From Winogradskyella schleiferi (GTDB lineage Bacteria > Bacteroidota > Bacteroidia > Flavobacteriales > Flavobacteriaceae): a DNA stretch of 64,000 nucleotides. The notes under the pieces were generated by a model that was given only the letters and a program-made list of their open reading frames with translations, did not search any database and was not told the DNA's origin. Positions within the stretch are counted from its first letter, which is position 1. Each line of letters opens with the position of its first letter. The translations under genes were made by a program, and so were the position numbers. The DNA lies in the NCBI RefSeq assembly GCF_013394655.1, contig NZ_CP053351.1, forward strand, positions 2,448,501 through 2,512,500, read 5' to 3'. Below are positions 42,428 to 50,289 of this stretch, in pieces.

Positions 42428-43378
42428 ATGGACATATCAGTAGTAATACCACTACTCAACGAAGAGGAATCTTTAAAAGAATTACACGATTGGATAGTAT
42501 CAGTGATGCTGTCCAATCAGTTTTTTTATGAAATTCTATTTATAGATGATGGTAGTACTGACAAGTCTTGGCAAATTATTTCCGAACTCGTGGAAATAAA
42601 CCCGAATGTAAAAGGGATTCGGTTTTTAAAAAACTTTGGAAAATCACAAGCCTTGCATGCAGGATTTGCGCAAGCCAAAGGCAACGTGGTCATTACCATG
42701 GATGCCGATTTACAAGATAATCCAGAAGAGATTCCTGAACTTTTCAGAATGATAAAGGAAGAGCATTTCGATTTGATTTCCGGCTGGAAAAAGAAGCGTT
42801 ATGATTCCTATTTTTCTAAAAATTTACCTTCAAAATTATTCAATTGGGCTGCAAGACGAACTTCAGGAGTTAAACTCAATGATTTTAATTGCGGTTTAAA
42901 AGCCTATAGCAATACCGTTGTAAAACATATCGATGTCTATGGTGAAATGCATCGCTATATTCCTGTGTTGGCTAAAAATGCAGGTTTTACAAATATCGGT
43001 GAGAAAGTGGTACAACATCAAGCACGTAAATATGGCCATACCAAATTTGGTATGAATCGTTTTATCAACGGTTTTTTAGACCTTATCACTATTTGGTTTA
43101 TTTCGCGCTTTGGCAAAAGACCAATGCATTTATTTGGTGCGCTTGGCGTCATGATGTTCATTATTGGTTTCGGATTTGCATTCTATTTGGGCATTGACAA
43201 ATTATTTCTGAATCCAACCGGAAGACTTATCACTGATCGACCGCAATTCTACATTGCACTATCAACAATGATTATTGGTTCGCAATTCTTTATCGCAGGC
43301 TTTCTGGGCGAACTTGTTTTACGTTCTAAACGGGATCAACAACGGTATTTCATTAAAGAAAATTTGAATCTTCAATAA
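42428..43378 (+). CDS. Family 2 glycosyltransferase, DPM/GtrB-like
   Basis: A 316-residue enzyme that moves a sugar from a nucleotide donor onto polyprenyl phosphate or a related lipid at the inner membrane. The GT-A domain has VVIPLLNEEESLKEL at the start, FIDDGSTDKSW near 40-50, and the metal-binding DADLQDNPEE near 90-100. Two C-terminal transmembrane segments (about 230-255 and 265-292) match the GtrB/ArnC architecture. It follows DUF4199 and precedes the phosphosugar mutase, so a cell-surface sugar pathway is likely. Confidence 0.9.
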   Translation: MDISVVIPLLNEEESLKELHDWIVSVMLSNQFFYEILFIDDGSTDKSWQIISELVEINPNVKGIRFLKNFGKSQALHAGFAQAKGNVVITMDADLQDNPEEIPELFRMIKEEHFDLISGWKKKRYDSYFSKNLPSKLFNWAARRTSGVKLNDFNCGLKAYSNTVVKHIDVYGEMHRYIPVLAKNAGFTNIGEKVVQHQARKYGHTKFGMNRFINGFLDLITIWFISRFGKRPMHLFGALGVMMFIIGFGFAFYLGIDKLFLNPTGRLITDRPQFYIALSTMIIGSQFFIAGFLGELVLRSKRDQQRYFIKENLNLQ

Positions 43379-43470
43379 GGTTCAGAATTTATAAGCTTGT
43401 TAGTCGGTTTCAAATTGCGAATTGTTTATTTTTGTTAAACAAATTATTCAGCTAATAAATCCATACAACC

Positions 43471-45198
43471 ATGATTCACATTAAACCAGAAATTTTAGAT
43501 CGTGTAAACGCCTGGCTAACGCCAACTTTTGACGACGAATCCCAAACACAAATTAAAAATATGATTGCCTCTAATCCAAAAGAATTGGAAGAGAGTTTTT
43601 ATAAAGATCTTGAATTTGGAACTGGTGGAATGCGAGGAATAATGGGATTGGGCACCAATAGAATCAATAAATACACCTTAGGAAAAAACACACAAGGTTT
43701 AAGTAATTATTTAAAAGCGTCCTTCCCTAATGAAGAAATAAAGGTGGCGATTGCTTACGATTGCAGACATAATAGCAACACCTTTGGTAAACTGGTTGCA
43801 GATGTTTTTTCAGCCAATGGCATCAAAGTTTATTTATTTGAAGATTTAAGAGCAACACCGGAATTATCCTTCGCCTTAAAACATTTAAACTGTCATTGTG
43901 GCATTGTGTTGACCGCGTCGCACAATCCACCTGAATACAATGGTTATAAAGTCTATTGGCAAGATGGAGGTCAATTGGTACCACCACATGATTCAGCCGT
44001 AATTGCTGAAATTAATAAATTGGATTATTCTGAAATTAAGTTTGAAGCCAATTCAGATTTAATTCAATACATAGGAAAAGACGTTGATGATGTTTTTATT
44101 GATGCCTCTGTGAAAAATGGAAGTTTTGATACGTCTGCTGAAGCTAAAGCCAACTTAAATATTGTATTCACATCTCTACACGGCACCTCAATTACAGCGA
44201 TACCGGAAACATTAAAACGAGCGGGTTACACTAACGTAAATATTGTTGAAGAACAGCGATTACCAAATGGCGATTTCCCAACCGTCGTTTCTCCAAATCC
44301 AGAAGAGCCAGAGGCTTTAAAAATGGCCATGGAATTAGCAGAAAAAGTGGATGGCGATATTGTCATCGGAACCGATCCAGATTGTGATCGTTTAGGTGTG
44401 GTGACACGTAATTTAGAAAACGAATTAGTAATCCTTAACGGTAACCAGACCATGTTGCTAATGACCGATTTCCTTTTGAAACAATGGAAAAATTCTGGAA
44501 AAATCAATGGGAAACAATTTGTAGCTTCTACTATTGTTTCTACACCAATGATGACGGTTTTAGCCAATGCTTACGATGTAGAAAGTAAAATCGGTCTGAC
44601 TGGTTTTAAGTGGATTGCTAAAATGATAAAAGACTTCCCGGAACTTGATTTTATTGGTGGTGGCGAAGAGAGTTTTGGATATATGGTTGGCGATTTTGTT
44701 CGAGATAAAGATGCGGTAACCTCTACACTTTTAGCTTGTGAAATTGCTGCACAAGCCAAAGCAAAAGGTAAGACCATGTACCAAGAATTGATTGATCTGT
44801 ATGTGGCACACGGTTTCTTCAAAGAACGATTAATCTCTCTAACTAAAAAAGGGATTTCTGGTGCACAGGAAATTAAGCAAATGATGATTGATGCCAGAGC
44901 TAATCCGCTGAAAGAAATCAATGGCCAAAAAGTAGTTTTGATTGAAGATTATGATTTATCAATTTCAAAAAACCTTCAAAACAACGAAGAAACGACTATA
45001 GATATTCCAAAATCAAATGTATTGATCTATTATACTGAAGATGGTAGTAAAATAGCATTGCGACCAAGTGGGACAGAACCTAAGATAAAATTCTATATCA
45101 GCGTAAATACTGATCTTGACAATAAGGCAGACTTCAAAAAAACGGAGCAGTTATTGGATGACAGAATTGATGCCATTCTCAAGGATATGAATTTATAA
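43471..45198 (+). CDS. Phospho-sugar mutase (phosphoglucomutase/phosphomannomutase family)
   Basis: A 575-residue cytosolic enzyme that interconverts hexose 1- and 6-phosphates. The phosphoserine is S150 in [12 protein letters not shown], the metal loop is [10 protein letters not shown] near 305, the sugar loop is GGGEESFGY near 395, and the phosphate-binding loop is [12 protein letters not shown] near the C-terminus. The length matches the PgcA/PGM2 branch. It ends 3 bases before the ABC exporter, an operon-like spacing. Exact sugar preference cannot be read from sequence. Confidence 0.92.
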   Translation: MIHIKPEILDRVNAWLTPTFDDESQTQIKNMIASNPKELEESFYKDLEFGTGGMRGIMGLGTNRINKYTLGKNTQGLSNYLKASFPNEEIKVAIAYDCRHNSNTFGKLVADVFSANGIKVYLFEDLRATPELSFALKHLNCHCGIVLTASHNPPEYNGYKVYWQDGGQLVPPHDSAVIAEINKLDYSEIKFEANSDLIQYIGKDVDDVFIDASVKNGSFDTSAEAKANLNIVFTSLHGTSITAIPETLKRAGYTNVNIVEEQRLPNGDFPTVVSPNPEEPEALKMAMELAEKVDGDIVIGTDPDCDRLGVVTRNLENELVILNGNQTMLLMTDFLLKQWKNSGKINGKQFVASTIVSTPMMTVLANAYDVESKIGLTGFKWIAKMIKDFPELDFIGGGEESFGYMVGDFVRDKDAVTSTLLACEIAAQAKAKGKTMYQELIDLYVAHGFFKERLISLTKKGISGAQEIKQMMIDARANPLKEINGQKVVLIEDYDLSISKNLQNNEETTIDIPKSNVLIYYTEDGSKIALRPSGTEPKIKFYISVNTDLDNKADFKKTEQLLDDRIDAILKDMNL

Positions 45199-45201
45199 TT
45201 A

Positions 45202-47037
45202 ATGGATTATATAAAAAAGTTATCACGGTTTATTGTTCCGTACAAAAAGTATGCGTTTCTAAATATTTTCTTCAACGTTTTATATGCCCTTTTTGGAACA
45301 TTATCGTTTGTTTCTCTAATGCCAATGTTAAAGGTATTACTGAAAACAGCAGAACCTATTGCTGAAAAACCACTAAGATCTAATTACGATGGGATTCTAG
45401 AATATGGCAACTATCTTGAAGATTCTCTTAACTTTTTTATTACCCAAAAAATTGAAGCGGACGGTCAATACAGCGTATTAATTATAATGATTTGTGTTGT
45501 ATTGGCTACTTTTTTACTTAAAAATGCGGCTGGATACTTTTCAAATTTCTTTTTAGCATATCTTAGAAATGGTATCTTGAAAGATATTAGGAATGAACTC
45601 TATCAAAAAACTGTAAGCCTTCCTATATCCTATTTTTCAGAAAAACGAAAAGGCGATATTATAGCTCGAATATCGGCTGACGTCAACGAAATTCAGAATT
45701 CATTGTTGGCTATTTTAGAATTACTAGTAAGAGAACCGCTAACCATCATTTTCACAATTATTGTGATGTTTACCATAAGCCTAAAACTTACCATTTTTGT
45801 ATTCATATTTATCCCTATTTCTGGTATAATTATATCTAGAGTAGGTAAAAGTTTGAAAAAACATTCGCAACGTGTACAAGAAGAAAATGGTGCATTTTTG
45901 TCGGTGTTGGATGAAACCTTAAACGGTCTAAAAGTCATCAAAGGGTTTAATGCTGAAAGAAAATTTACGTCAACATTTAAAAACTCAACGTCTAGATTAT
46001 ACAAGTTTTCAAATGATTTAGCCCATAGACAGAATCTGGCGTCGCCAACTTCAGAATTCCTCGGTATTGTTGTAATCGCAGTTATTCTATTGTATGGAGG
46101 GCAAATGGTCTTGGTTGATAAAACCTTGACTTCAGATCAATTCATTACCTATATGGCTTTGGCCTACAATATTTTAACACCGGCAAAAGCAATCAGTAAG
46201 GCAACTTACAAAGTAAAAGCAGGCAATGCATCTGCAGATCGTGTCTTAGATATCTTAAATACAGAATCAAGCATTCAAGATGTCGAGAACGCTAGAGTAA
46301 AAACTGATTTTAATTCTGACATAAAACTAAATAATATTTCGTTTAAGTATGAAGACGACTTGGTTCTTAAAAACTTCACTCTTCAAGTCCCTAAAGGAAA
46401 AAGTGTTGCTTTGGTTGGACAATCTGGAAGTGGCAAAAGTACCATTGCGAATCTCGTTACCCGTTTTTATGATGTTAATGAAGGCAGCATTTCCATTGAT
46501 GGCGAAGATATAAAAGACATTACAAAACATTCTTTGCGACGTCTAATGGGATTGGTAACACAAGATTCCATTTTGTTTAATGAGAGTATTAAAAACAATA
46601 TACTTTTAGGTAAAGAAGATGCTACTGACGAAGAAATCATAGATGCTTTAAAAATTGCGAATGCCTGGGAATTTGTAAAGGATTTATCAAAAGGAATTGA
46701 TACTAATATTGGAGATGCTGGTGGTAAATTGTCTGGAGGACAAAAACAACGCTTAAGTATTGCAAGAGCTGTGCTAAAAAACCCGCCAATTATGATTTTA
46801 GATGAAGCGACCTCAGCTTTAGATACCGAAAGCGAACGTTTAGTACAAGATGCGCTTGAAAATATGATGAAAAATAGAACCTCTATCATTATAGCACATA
46901 GACTCTCAACAATTCAAAATGCTGATGAAATTGTAGTGATGAACAAAGGTGAAATTGCAGAACAGGGCACGCACGCTGAATTGATCGCTAAAAATGGTGT
47001 GTATAGAAAACTTGTTGACATGCAGAGTTTTGATTAG
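45202..47037 (+). CDS. ABC exporter, MsbA-like (fused permease and ATPase)
   Basis: A 611-residue half-transporter. The N-terminal membrane domain has six predicted spans (about 20-320). The ATPase domain has Walker A G406-QSGSGKS-T414, signature LSGGQKQRLSIARA near 513, and Walker B IMILDEATSALDTES. Family members such as MsbA flip lipid A or other lipids across the inner membrane as dimers. Being 3 bases after the phosphosugar mutase and near a GT2, a lipid-linked glycan is a reasonable substrate guess. Confidence 0.9.
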   Translation: MDYIKKLSRFIVPYKKYAFLNIFFNVLYALFGTLSFVSLMPMLKVLLKTAEPIAEKPLRSNYDGILEYGNYLEDSLNFFITQKIEADGQYSVLIIMICVVLATFLLKNAAGYFSNFFLAYLRNGILKDIRNELYQKTVSLPISYFSEKRKGDIIARISADVNEIQNSLLAILELLVREPLTIIFTIIVMFTISLKLTIFVFIFIPISGIIISRVGKSLKKHSQRVQEENGAFLSVLDETLNGLKVIKGFNAERKFTSTFKNSTSRLYKFSNDLAHRQNLASPTSEFLGIVVIAVILLYGGQMVLVDKTLTSDQFITYMALAYNILTPAKAISKATYKVKAGNASADRVLDILNTESSIQDVENARVKTDFNSDIKLNNISFKYEDDLVLKNFTLQVPKGKSVALVGQSGSGKSTIANLVTRFYDVNEGSISIDGEDIKDITKHSLRRLMGLVTQDSILFNESIKNNILLGKEDATDEEIIDALKIANAWEFVKDLSKGIDTNIGDAGGKLSGGQKQRLSIARAVLKNPPIMILDEATSALDTESERLVQDALENMMKNRTSIIIAHRLSTIQNADEIVVMNKGEIAEQGTHAELIAKNGVYRKLVDMQSFD

Positions 47038-47190
47038 TGCTAGTGATATTTTACTTCTAATTTAAAATTATACATATTGGATTTTTACTTCACTTTTTAT
47101 CTTTCCGCAGTATTACTAATTATTTAGAAAGCCCATTATTTCAGTGGTAGCATTAAAAAAAATCTGCATAACACTTGTAAATTAACAATA

Positions 47191-47228
47191 AAAAAAAGGA
47201 TGCATATTTAAATACATCCTTCTCTTTT
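47191..47228. terminator. Possible terminator hairpin after the ABC exporter
   Basis: AAGGATG (47196-47202) pairs with CATCCTT (47215-47221), with an inner TATTTAAATA palindrome, flanked by A-rich sequence on the left and CTCTTTT on the right. Stem is short and interrupted, so support is moderate. Confidence 0.5.
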
Positions 47229-47413
47229 GTTACCAGATTTGGGGAACTGATAACGAGTAATAGGTTAAGCTGAGACAAACATAGATTAAATAAAACTATT
47301 ACACAAGAAAAATATGCTTTTTGTCGTATTTTTTTGCATTTTATCGTATTTAAAAGCTTTAACACATTGATAATCAATAAAACGAATTAGCACTAATTTT
47401 AATTAATAATTAA

Positions 47414-47439
47414 TTAAACTTTTTGTAATTTAACCAGTC
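47414..47439 (+). promoter_or_regulatory. Weak ECF-type promoter candidate TTAAAC-N16-AGTC
   Basis: TTAAAC at 47414-47419 and AGTC at 47436-47439 are 16 bases apart, the same spacing as TGTAAC-N16-CGTC before the other sigma gene, with one or two mismatches per box. Sits 20 bases before the second ECF sigma start. Confidence 0.3.
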
Positions 47440-47459
47440 TTAGTACCAAAGTAAAACAC

Positions 47460-48002
47460 TTGATTGACGAATCAGAATTTATAGAGCGTTTACAAAATCC
47501 TTTATCTAAAGAAGCGGCTTTTAGAGAACTGCTGCAGCTCTATAAAGAACGTTTATATTGGCATATAAGAAAAATTGTACTGAATCATGATGATGCTGAC
47601 GATGTGCTTCAAAATACGTTTATAAAAGTCCATCGTAGCATTGACAAATTTAAAGGAGAAAGCAAGTTGTTTTCTTGGCTATACAGAATAGCTACAAATG
47701 AGTCCATTACACTCATCAATAAGAATGCTAAACGCTTACAGATTACAAACGAAGAACATCAAAACAGAGCTATAGATAACTTAACCTCAGATGATTATTT
47801 TGATGGTGATGCTATTCAACTTAAATTACAAAAGGCAATAGCAACCTTACCACAGAAACAACAATTGGTTTTTAACATGCGCTATTTTGAGGAGTTAAAA
47901 TATAAGGACATGTCGGAAATTTTGGATACTAGTGAAGGTGCACTAAAGGCCTCCTATCATATTGCCGCAAAGAAAATAGAAGCCTATTTGACTTCAGATT
48001 AA
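47460..48002 (+). CDS. ECF-type RNA polymerase sigma factor
   Basis: A 180-residue sigma-70 family factor with region 2 at about 25-90 (HDDADDVLQNTFIKVHRSIDKFKGESKLFSWLYRIATNESI) and region 4 at about 120-172 (LPQKQQLVFNMRYFEELKYKDMSEILDTSEGALKASYHIAAKKI). The start is TTG, directly before IDESEF; no ATG is available in frame nearby. It heads a three-gene operon with a single-span membrane protein and a periplasmic helical protein, the arrangement of a sigma/anti-sigma/sensor set. Confidence 0.92.
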   Translation: MIDESEFIERLQNPLSKEAAFRELLQLYKERLYWHIRKIVLNHDDADDVLQNTFIKVHRSIDKFKGESKLFSWLYRIATNESITLINKNAKRLQITNEEHQNRAIDNLTSDDYFDGDAIQLKLQKAIATLPQKQQLVFNMRYFEELKYKDMSEILDTSEGALKASYHIAAKKIEAYLTSD

Positions 48003-48066
48003 ACTATTTTACTAATTTGAAGTCTTATATATAGATACTGAAATACTGAAATTAATTCAGCATAAC

Positions 48067-48570
48067 GTGAAAAAAGAAAACATACATAATATTAAGTCAT
48101 CAGGATTTGAAGTTCCAGAAGATTATTTTGATACGCTGGAAGATCAACTTCTCGAGCGCATTTATGAAAAGGAATTGATTACATCTAAAGAAAATCCTGG
48201 CTTCACTGTGCCAAATAATTATTTTGACACGGTTGAAGATGACATTATAAGTCAATTTAATACGGAAGAAAATCCAGTGATCCGCTTAAATTCTAGAAAA
48301 GCACTTTATTATGTAACTGGATTTGCAGCTAGTTTTGTGTTACTATTCAGTTTATATATTGCCAATAGCGAAAAAATTAATATCAATACTATAGAAACGG
48401 CGAGTATTGAAAATTATTTATACCAAGAGGACTATTCAAATGAGGATTTGGCGTCCCTTTTCATTACAGATGATATTTCAGAAACAGATTTTATTGATGT
48501 GAACATTTCAAACGAAACAATCAATGAATATTTGGAAAACACAGATACTGAAGATTTTATTCTAAATTAA
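48067..48570 (+). CDS. Single-span membrane protein, putative anti-sigma factor with a duplicated motif
   Basis: A 167-residue protein that starts at GTG. The cytoplasmic part contains two copies of a motif: GFEVPEDYFDTLEDQL (about 12-27) and GFTVPNNYFDTVEDDI (about 44-59). A single membrane span follows (about 84-103, LYYVTGFAASFVLLFSLYIA) and then an acidic periplasmic tail. The VPxxYFD motif is seen at the start of many Bacteroidota sigma-linked membrane proteins; here it is duplicated. Role as sigma inhibitor is inferred from position and topology. Confidence 0.78.
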   Translation: MKKENIHNIKSSGFEVPEDYFDTLEDQLLERIYEKELITSKENPGFTVPNNYFDTVEDDIISQFNTEENPVIRLNSRKALYYVTGFAASFVLLFSLYIANSEKININTIETASIENYLYQEDYSNEDLASLFITDDISETDFIDVNISNETINEYLENTDTEDFILN

Positions 48571-48576
48571 AAATCC

Positions 48577-49017
48577 ATGAAGACATTTCATATTTTACTC
48601 CTAACCTTATTCGTTTCTGCGAGTGTATTTGCACAACGACCAGATAGAGAAAAAATAAAAGCTCTAAAGATTGCTCATATTACCGAGCAAATGGATTTAT
48701 CCAAAAAGGAAGCGCAAAAATTTTGGCCAATTTATAATGACAATGAAGACGCTGAAGATCAACTTAGGGAAAAGTTTAGCGCTCTGCGCAATGAAAAATC
48801 CGCAAATGAATTAACCGAAAGTGAAGCGGAAACATATCTTCTTAACATGATTAGCATAGAAAAGGAAAAAACAGAATTACGCTCCAAATTGCTCAACGAT
48901 TTATTGGAAATTTTACCAGCAAAAAAAATTGTTGCCCTTGTACAAGCAGAAAAATCATTCAGACGTAAAATGATTGAAGAATACAAAGAGCGTCAAAGAA
49001 GAATGAAAAAGAATTAA
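48577..49017 (+). CDS. Periplasmic helical protein, putative sensor of the ECF system
   Basis: A 146-residue exported protein (signal peptide about 1-19, ending SVFAQ). The mature part is all helical and highly charged: ITEQMDLSKKEAQKFWPIYNDNEDAEDQLREKFSALRNEK, then EKTELRSKLLNDLLEILPAKKIVALVQAEKSFRRKMIEEYKERQRRMK. The pattern resembles Spy/CpxP-like chaperones and proteins labelled sensor of ECF-type sigma factor in related genomes. It follows the anti-sigma gene by 6 bases and probably feeds envelope stress into it. Confidence 0.82.
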   Translation: MKTFHILLLTLFVSASVFAQRPDREKIKALKIAHITEQMDLSKKEAQKFWPIYNDNEDAEDQLREKFSALRNEKSANELTESEAETYLLNMISIEKEKTELRSKLLNDLLEILPAKKIVALVQAEKSFRRKMIEEYKERQRRMKKN

Positions 49018-49056
49018 GTCCTCAAAAAGGTTACGTATTTAACCATCATATCGAGT

Positions 49057-49671
49057 TTAAATCATCTTAAAATCTAATAACACTTCCTCTTCAATAGACG
49101 CTTGTAAATGATCACCTTTAACGACTAATCCTGTTCCACTTGCAGGAGTTCCCGTAAACATTAGATCTCCTTCTTCCAAGGTCATAAAAGATGATACGTA
49201 AGCAATGATTTCGGCAAAACTATAAATCATTAAACTCGTCGTCCCAATTTGTTTTTGTTCACCATTAATTTTTAAATTGAAGTTAATTGCCTCTAAATCC
49301 AAAAAGTTTGAAACAGGTTTAAATTCTGAAACTGGTGAAGCACCATCAAAACCTTTAGCCAAAGCCCAAGGCCCTTTATTTTCTCTACTCGCAGCCAATA
49401 CGTCCTTGGCGGTATAATCTATACCTACGGCTATTTCAGAAATAAAGGAATTCGCATTTTTTAAGCTAATGTCCTTCCCTCGTTTACCTATTTTAGCAAC
49501 CAGCTCAACCTCATAAGCCAATTGATTTGTGATTTTTGGAAAATCAATGTCCTTATTGCCGGTCACCAAACTTGATTCTGGTTTAGTGAATATCGTTTGT
49601 GCTCCTGTTTTTATAGCATTAATTTCTGATTTATCGTTGACGTAGTTTTTGCCTATTCCTATGATTTTCAT
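49057..49671 (-). CDS. Fumarylacetoacetate hydrolase (FAH) family protein
   Basis: A 204-residue enzyme with the FAH fold, whose members hydrolyse or decarboxylate beta-keto acids such as acylpyruvates. Key segments are IIGIGKNYVND, FTKPESSLV, the metal-binding NQLAYEVELVAKIGKRGKDI with conserved Glu residues, and GDLMFTGTPASGTGLVVKGD. Length fits the short YcgM/FAHD1-like branch. It is a single gene, convergent with the ECF operon. The substrate is not determined by context. Confidence 0.9.
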   Translation of the reverse strand: MKIIGIGKNYVNDKSEINAIKTGAQTIFTKPESSLVTGNKDIDFPKITNQLAYEVELVAKIGKRGKDISLKNANSFISEIAVGIDYTAKDVLAASRENKGPWALAKGFDGASPVSEFKPVSNFLDLEAINFNLKINGEQKQIGTTSLMIYSFAEIIAYVSSFMTLEEGDLMFTGTPASGTGLVVKGDHLQASIEEEVLLDFKMI

Positions 49672-49802
49672 GATGGTTTATGGGTTTCGTTTTGTTATAA
49701 TAAAGATACAAAAGGTAATTATAGACAAGTAAAAATTTCAACACTGCATTTTATTAAGAACAAACATTAGAAGATTACCAACTTCGAACTTCAATCTTCA
49801 CT

Positions 49803-49940
49803 TTAAAACATATCAAACACATAACCCAATAACCAATACAGAATAAAAAACACGACAATTGTTCCAATACAACCACATTTACCACCTCCTATTTTTTTTG
49901 CGCCCCAAGCCGCACCTATAATTCTGAGTAATTTTTCCAT
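49803..49940 (-). CDS. Small Gly/Cys membrane protein (45 residues)
   Basis: ORF of 45 residues with a basic amphipathic start (MEKLLRIIGAAWGAKKIGGG), a KCGC pair at residues 21-24, and one strong membrane span (about 25-41, IGTIVVFFILYWLLGYV). A TAGCTTTG -7 element lies at 49983-49976 on the same strand. The close-set Cys pair at the membrane edge is suggestive but of unknown meaning. Family not recognised; the clear topology and upstream element make it a likely real gene. Confidence 0.6.
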   Translation of the reverse strand: MEKLLRIIGAAWGAKKIGGGKCGCIGTIVVFFILYWLLGYVFDMF

Positions 49941-49975
49941 ATTCGGTTATCTATTTTTTTTGATTCGTATAGTCA

Positions 49976-49983
49976 CAAAGCTA
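49976..49983 (-). promoter_or_regulatory. Candidate -7 element TAGCTTTG
   Basis: On the minus strand TAGCTTTG matches TAnnTTTG, 35 bases upstream of the 45-residue membrane protein. No clear -33 TTG. Confidence 0.4.
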
Positions 49984-50138
49984 ACTTAAACTTTCTAACG
50001 AAGTTGCTTATTAAACTACGATTGTTAATCCATTTACATTGCAACAACGAAAGTTGGGTTCTAACGTACAGCGCACTTTGTAATCTATAGGTAAATATTG
50101 AATTCCTCCCTAACAGAACTGCGAATGCGACCTTGTCC

Positions 50139-50192
50139 GAGACTGAGACTGAGACTGAGACTGAGACTGAGGCTGAGGCTGAGACTGAGACT
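50139..50192. repeat. Hexamer tandem repeat GAG(A/G)CT, nine units
   Basis: Nine consecutive hexamers: five GAGACT, two GAGGCT, two GAGACT (54 bases). It lies about 50 bases upstream of the uvrA -7 element. Read on the minus strand it gives a Ser-Val/Ser-Ala run in an ORF that has no other gene-like features. Confidence 0.95.
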
Positions 50193-50244
50193 GACATTAA
50201 TAAATCCAAATAAACGTTCACATTAAATTAACATCTAAAATCAG

Positions 50245-50252
50245 TACCTTTG
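50245..50252 (+). promoter_or_regulatory. uvrA: Candidate -7 element of uvrA (TACCTTTG)
   Basis: TACCTTTG matches TAnnTTTG, 37 bases before the uvrA start. At the 19-base distance the sequence is TTA, not TTG. An AAGAAGGA stretch near 50270 is one of the few Shine-Dalgarno-like sites in the window. Confidence 0.5.
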
Positions 50253-50289
50253 CAGAATTGCTAAAAATAAAAGAAGGATTTAAACATTT

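Larger units (their letters stand above)
47038..47459. other. 422-bp gene-free region
   Basis: Very AT-rich. It holds a hairpin at 47196-47221 (listed separately) and, at its end, an ECF-type promoter candidate. The open frame on the minus strand at 47153-47377 has no homology-like features and an AT-driven composition, so it is not called. No RNA family was recognised. Confidence 0.45.

Noticed and set aside
47153..47377. Minus-strand ORF of 74 residues in the gap before the second sigma gene
   Set aside because: AT-driven composition, no convincing start context or promoter element, and overlap with a hairpin. Better seen as non-coding.
49973..50221. Minus-strand ORF with a Ser-Val repeat run
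   Set aside because: The repeat is just the GAG(A/G)CT hexamer array read in one frame; the rest has no gene-like features, and the array lies in the uvrA upstream region.
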